Shown here one piece after another: positions 60,821 through 64,000 of a stretch of 64,000 nt of DNA. Position 1 is the first letter of the stretch; each line of letters opens with the position of its first letter. Where the stretch lies: assembly GCF_902498185.1 (NCBI RefSeq), contig NZ_CABVIX010000001.1, positions 310,001 to 374,000 on the forward strand, written 5' to 3'. This DNA comes from Pseudomonas fluorescens. Lineage in GTDB: Bacteria > Pseudomonadota > Gammaproteobacteria > Pseudomonadales > Pseudomonadaceae. The position numbers were made by a program, and so were the translations under genes. The notes under the pieces were generated by a model. The model did not search any database, was not told where the DNA came from, and saw only the letters and a program-made list of their open reading frames with translations.

Positions 60821-61963
60821 ATGTCTTCCCCTCGCTCCGCAAGTCGCCTGCAACGCTGGTTGCCTCCACACCTGAACATCCCCCCGAAAGAATGGCTGCG
60901 TGCGGGTATCGGCGCCCTGATCGGCCTGTTTCTCGCCGGCTGGCTCTGCAGCATGGTCTTCGGCAGTTCCGTGGCGCTGCACCTGCTCGGGCCGTTGGCC
61001 GCCTCGGCGGTACTGGTGTTCGCCGTGCATTCCGGGCCCCTGGCGCAACCTTGGCCGGTGCTCGGCAGCTACGCCACCGCAGGTGCGGTGGGCCTGGCCA
61101 TGCGCTACGGTTTCGGTGCCGAGCTGTGGGTAGCCGCCGCTGCCTTGGGGCTGTCCATCGGGATGATGTGCGTGCTGCGCTGCCTGCACCCACCCGGCGG
61201 CGGTGTGGCGGTAAGTGCGGTGCTGGCCGATGCCGGCCTTGTGTCGCTGGGCGACCACCTGCTCCAGCCGATCATGCTCAATGCCTTGATCCTGGTCACC
61301 GTGGCGATCATCTACAACCGTCTGACGGGCGTTCGCTATCCCAAGCGGGCAATGCCGCGCAAGGACCTGCACCACACCCATGATCCATTGCCCGGCGCGC
61401 GCGTTGGTGTCAGCGGCGAGGACCTCGACCAGGCCCTTGAAGAGATCGGCGAGTTCGTCGACGTCACCCGCGACGAGCTGGAACGCATCATCCAGGCCAC
61501 CGAGGAGCACGCGTTGCAACGCAGCCTTGGCGGTATTACCGCGGCCTCGGTGATGTCCCGCGATGTGCAATTCGCCTCACCGCGAACCACTCTCGTGCAG
61601 GCCTGGAAAATGCTCGAGGGCCATCATCTCAAGACACTGCCCGTGCTCGATGAAGGCCGCTTGGTGGGTATTGTCAGTCTCAGCGACCTCGTTGGCTCGG
61701 CCATGGCGCGTGGCGGGTTCGGCTGGCGGCGCAAGCCGGTGCGCATGGCACAGGTCATGAGCCGTCGGGTCGTCAGCGTCAGCAGCCAGCATCCCCTGGT
61801 GCGCCTGCTGCCGCTGCTCAGCGAGCAAGGCCTGCACTGCCTGCCGGTGCTCGACGGTGACAGCCTGGTGGGGGTCATCACCCAGACCGACCTGATCGCC
61901 GGCCTCAAGCGCCACCTGCTCAGCAGCGCATCGCGTTCAGACCAGCGGGTCCCAGCGCTGTGA
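60821..61963 (+). CDS. HPP family membrane protein with CBS domains
   Basis: A 380-residue protein. The N-terminal HPP domain has about four TM helices and the signature CLHPPGGGVAVSAVLAD. Two CBS domains follow at about 245-375 (VMSRDVQFASPRTTLVQAWKML, VMSRRVVSVSSQHPLVRLL). HPP proteins have been linked to nitrite transport in plants and cyanobacteria; the CBS part probably senses adenine nucleotides. The ATG at 60821 is preferred, since the longer frame passes through a terminator. The gene end overlaps the LysR gene by 27 bases. Confidence 0.88.
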   Translation: MSSPRSASRLQRWLPPHLNIPPKEWLRAGIGALIGLFLAGWLCSMVFGSSVALHLLGPLAASAVLVFAVHSGPLAQPWPVLGSYATAGAVGLAMRYGFGAELWVAAAALGLSIGMMCVLRCLHPPGGGVAVSAVLADAGLVSLGDHLLQPIMLNALILVTVAIIYNRLTGVRYPKRAMPRKDLHHTHDPLPGARVGVSGEDLDQALEEIGEFVDVTRDELERIIQATEEHALQRSLGGITAASVMSRDVQFASPRTTLVQAWKMLEGHHLKTLPVLDEGRLVGIVSLSDLVGSAMARGGFGWRRKPVRMAQVMSRRVVSVSSQHPLVRLLPLLSEQGLHCLPVLDGDSLVGVITQTDLIAGLKRHLLSSASRSDQRVPAL

Positions 61964-62803
61964 CCAGTCACAGGCCTCGCTCGATACGAGTCCGCGCAAA
62001 AGCCTGAAGGCCTCCTGCAGCGCTTCGCTGTCGTGCTCGCGGGCATAGACCAGAAAGGTCGGGTAGGTGAACTCAGGGGCTTGCGGCACCCGTTCGAATA
62101 CCCCGTTGTCCAGGTAGGCCTGCACCACGCGGGTACGAAAGTAACCGCTGCCGCCCTGGTCGAGGATGAACTGCAGCGCCAACGGCCCCAGGTTGAAACT
62201 CAGGGCCGGGCGCGCGCAGTCGGGCAAGGCGGCGTCGTGCTGGCGCCGGAACCCCTCCCCCCAGTCGATGTAGATATACGGGTCAGGCAGGCCGACCCGG
62301 CGCACGCGGATCAGCTTTTCTTCCATCAGCTGCTCTACTTGCAGCCCGGGGCCGTAGGTCGGCTGGTAGACGAGCGCGGCGTCGAGCAAGCCGAGCTCGA
62401 CCTTGCGCAGCAGTGACTCGCCGTCACTGACCTCGCTGCGGATCGCGTGGCTGGGCAGCTCGCGGTGCAGCGCAGTGACCCAGTCGAGCATCATCGGATT
62501 CCCCAGGCTCACTTCACCGCCAAGGTGCAGCACCTGCTGGCGCCCGGGCGGCAGCGGCAGGTCACGGCGGGCTGCTTCCCAGGTCTGCACCAGCAGGTTG
62601 GCGTAGGGCACGAACGCCTCTCCGTCGCGCGTGAGGCTGGCGCCCGTGCGGCTGCGGGTGAACAACAGGCAACCGAGCTGCTGCTCCAGGCGTTGCACCC
62701 GCGCGGTGATGGCGGTCTGTGATACATGCAGGCGTTCGGCCGCCGCGACCAGGCTGCCGCAACGCACGATTTGCAGGAAGGTACGGGCCTGATCGATGTC
62801 CAT
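61937..62803 (-). CDS. LysR-family transcriptional regulator
   Basis: A 288-residue regulator with N-terminal winged HTH (MDIDQARTFLQIVRCGSLVAAAERLHVSQTAITARVQRLEQQLG) and a type 2 periplasmic-binding-fold effector domain. It is divergent from the GH13-like gene at 62947, its most likely target; the ligand is unknown. The 3' end overlaps the convergent HPP gene by 27 bases. Starts and motifs are regular for the family. Confidence 0.92.
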   Translation of the reverse strand: MDIDQARTFLQIVRCGSLVAAAERLHVSQTAITARVQRLEQQLGCLLFTRSRTGASLTRDGEAFVPYANLLVQTWEAARRDLPLPPGRQQVLHLGGEVSLGNPMMLDWVTALHRELPSHAIRSEVSDGESLLRKVELGLLDAALVYQPTYGPGLQVEQLMEEKLIRVRRVGLPDPYIYIDWGEGFRRQHDAALPDCARPALSFNLGPLALQFILDQGGSGYFRTRVVQAYLDNGVFERVPQAPEFTYPTFLVYAREHDSEALQEAFRLLRGLVSSEACDWSQRWDPLV

Positions 62804-62946
62804 CGCGTGCTCGAAGGTTGGAGGTCGCCCATTCTAGGGCTTTTGCACCGAAACGGGGCGCAAGTTAAACCATCCGAACCATTGCGCCTTGCTTTACTCA
62901 CATCTTCAAAGCGGACAGATGACAGGAATGCGCGATGGAGCCCGAG

Positions 62947-64000
62947 ATGAGCAAACGCGACGACGACTACGTTCAGTGGCTGAAAGGCCAATCCATGCTG
63001 CAGGCTGCCCGTGACCGGGTGCACCTGTATTCTGGGCAGTCCCGCATGTGGCAGCACCCCTACGCCGAAACCCGCGCGCGCGATGCCAGCGCCATCGCCT
63101 CGGTGTGGCTGACCGTCTACCCAGACTCGATCATCACCGAACAGGATGGCTCGGTGCTCCAGGCCCTGGCCCATGAGCGCCTGTGGCATTCGTTGTCGCA
63201 GCTGGGTATCCAGGGCGTGCATACCGGGCCCTTGAAACGCTCTGGCGGTATCAGCCAGCGCGCCTTCACGCCCAGCGTGGATGGCAACTTCGACCGCATC
63301 AGCCTGGACATCGACCCACGCTACGGCAGCGAAGCCGAGCTGGTGTACCTGAGCAAGGTGGCCTCGGCGCACAACGCCGTGACCATCGATGACCTGATTC
63401 CGGCGCACACCGGCAAGGGCGCGGACTATCGCCTCGCGGAGATGGCCTACGGCGATTATCCCGGGCTCTACCACATGGTCGAGATCCTCGAGTCCGACTG
63501 GGGGCTTCTGCCCGATATCCCCGAGGGGCGCGATGCTGCCAACCTGACGCCGCAGATGTGCGACGAGCTCAGGGCCCGGCACTACATCGTCGGCCAGCTG
63601 CAGCGGGTGATCTTCTTCGAGCCCGGGGTCAAGGAAACCGACTGGAGCGCCACCCCGCCGGTGCTCGGCGTCGACGGCAAGTACCGGCGCTGGGTGTACC
63701 TGCACTACTTCAAGGAAGGCCAGCCCTCGCTCAACTGGCTCGACCCAAGCTTCGCCGCCCAGCAGCTGATCATCGGCGATGCCCTGCATGCCATCGATGT
63801 GCTCGGCGCCCGTGGCCTGCGCCTGGATGCCAATGGTTTTCTCGGTGTCGAACGGCGCGCCGAGGGGCCGGCCTGGTCGGAAAGCCATCCGCTGTCGGTG
63901 ACCGGCAACCAGCTGGTCGGCGGCATGATCCGCAAGGCCGGCGGTTTCAGCTTCCAGGAGCTGAACCTGACGCTGGACGACATCGCCAACATGTCCCATG
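62947..64000 (+). CDS. GH13-like glycoside hydrolase/trehalose synthase-type enzyme (3' end outside window)
   Basis: About 351 N-terminal residues of a TIM-barrel enzyme. Conserved GH13 regions can be traced: [22 protein letters not shown] after the first strand, region I as [16 protein letters not shown] (usual DLVPNHTS), and region II as [14 protein letters not shown] with the presumed nucleophile Asp. It resembles trehalose synthase/alpha-glucosidase relatives more than true amylases. The ATG at 62947 has GGAG 6 bases upstream; another in-frame ATG at 62935 is possible. No signal peptide. Divergent from a LysR regulator. Exact activity cannot be stated. Confidence 0.7.
   Translation, partial: MSKRDDDYVQWLKGQSMLQAARDRVHLYSGQSRMWQHPYAETRARDASAIASVWLTVYPDSIITEQDGSVLQALAHERLWHSLSQLGIQGVHTGPLKRSGGISQRAFTPSVDGNFDRISLDIDPRYGSEAELVYLSKVASAHNAVTIDDLIPAHTGKGADYRLAEMAYGDYPGLYHMVEILESDWGLLPDIPEGRDAANLTPQMCDELRARHYIVGQLQRVIFFEPGVKETDWSATPPVLGVDGKYRRWVYLHYFKEGQPSLNWLDPSFAAQQLIIGDALHAIDVLGARGLRLDANGFLGVERRAEGPAWSESHPLSVTGNQLVGGMIRKAGGFSFQELNLTLDDIANMSH

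Overview
The window looks like chromosomal DNA of a Pseudomonas from the P. putida group. The evidence is the GC-rich coding style, the order tig-clpP-clpX-lon-hupB-ppiD, the OprI lipoprotein ending in lysine, the GntR-controlled prpB-prpC-acnD-prpF-prpD locus next to acnB, and CysB, FolD, GreB and ClpP sequences typical of that group. The genus is inferred from protein recognition by eye; no search was run.

Left part (1-9.1 kb): a truncated dicarboxylate-type symporter and a sigma-54 activator (both minus), then a six-gene ABC importer operon (plus) with the gene order of the rhizobial GlpSTPQUV glycerol importer. A sigma-54 promoter of the GG-N10-GC type and helically phased TGTTCAG repeats lie between activator and importer, so the activator probably drives the importer. 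The two ATPases carry complementary defects, suggesting a heterodimer with one working and one degenerate ATP site.

9.1-20.2 kb: folD, a four-tRNA cluster (Arg-His-Leu-His) with a duplicated His unit, and a protein quality-control block (trigger factor, ClpP, ClpX, Lon, HU-beta, PpiD). Several genes are bounded by strong hairpin terminators.

20.2-42.2 kb: housekeeping and envelope genes. These include a patatin phospholipase, a small lipoprotein, CHAD, thioesterase, Mpo1-like, TatD, an MltF-type transglycosylase, GreB, the YbbAP-type ABC pair divergent from tesA, an L,D-transpeptidase convergent with oprI, a GNAT protein, DAHP synthase, a universal stress protein, CysB, CysH and PabB. A three-gene set follows: ATP-grasp ligase, inactive transglutaminase membrane protein and retropepsin-like protease. 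A 154-bp MITE-like element flanked by CTAG sits just upstream of pabB, and two copies of a 60-bp repeat lie between convergent gene pairs.

42.2-50.6 kb: the 2-methylcitrate cycle operon (propionate catabolism), with three TGTCGACA palindromes around the prpR promoter as likely PrpR operators.

50.6-53.2 kb: an AT-richer accessory insert between prpD and acnB. It carries a 2OG-Fe(II) oxygenase, translationally coupled to an unrecognised glycine/alanine-rich hydrophobic protein, followed by a two-TM membrane protein. This is the best candidate for an undescribed system in the window.

53.2-64 kb: acnB, a DUF1289 protein, an unknown protein, queD, a tightly overlapping PepSY-PepSY-response regulator-sensor kinase operon, an HPP-CBS membrane protein, a LysR regulator, and the 5' part of a GH13-like enzyme cut by the window edge.
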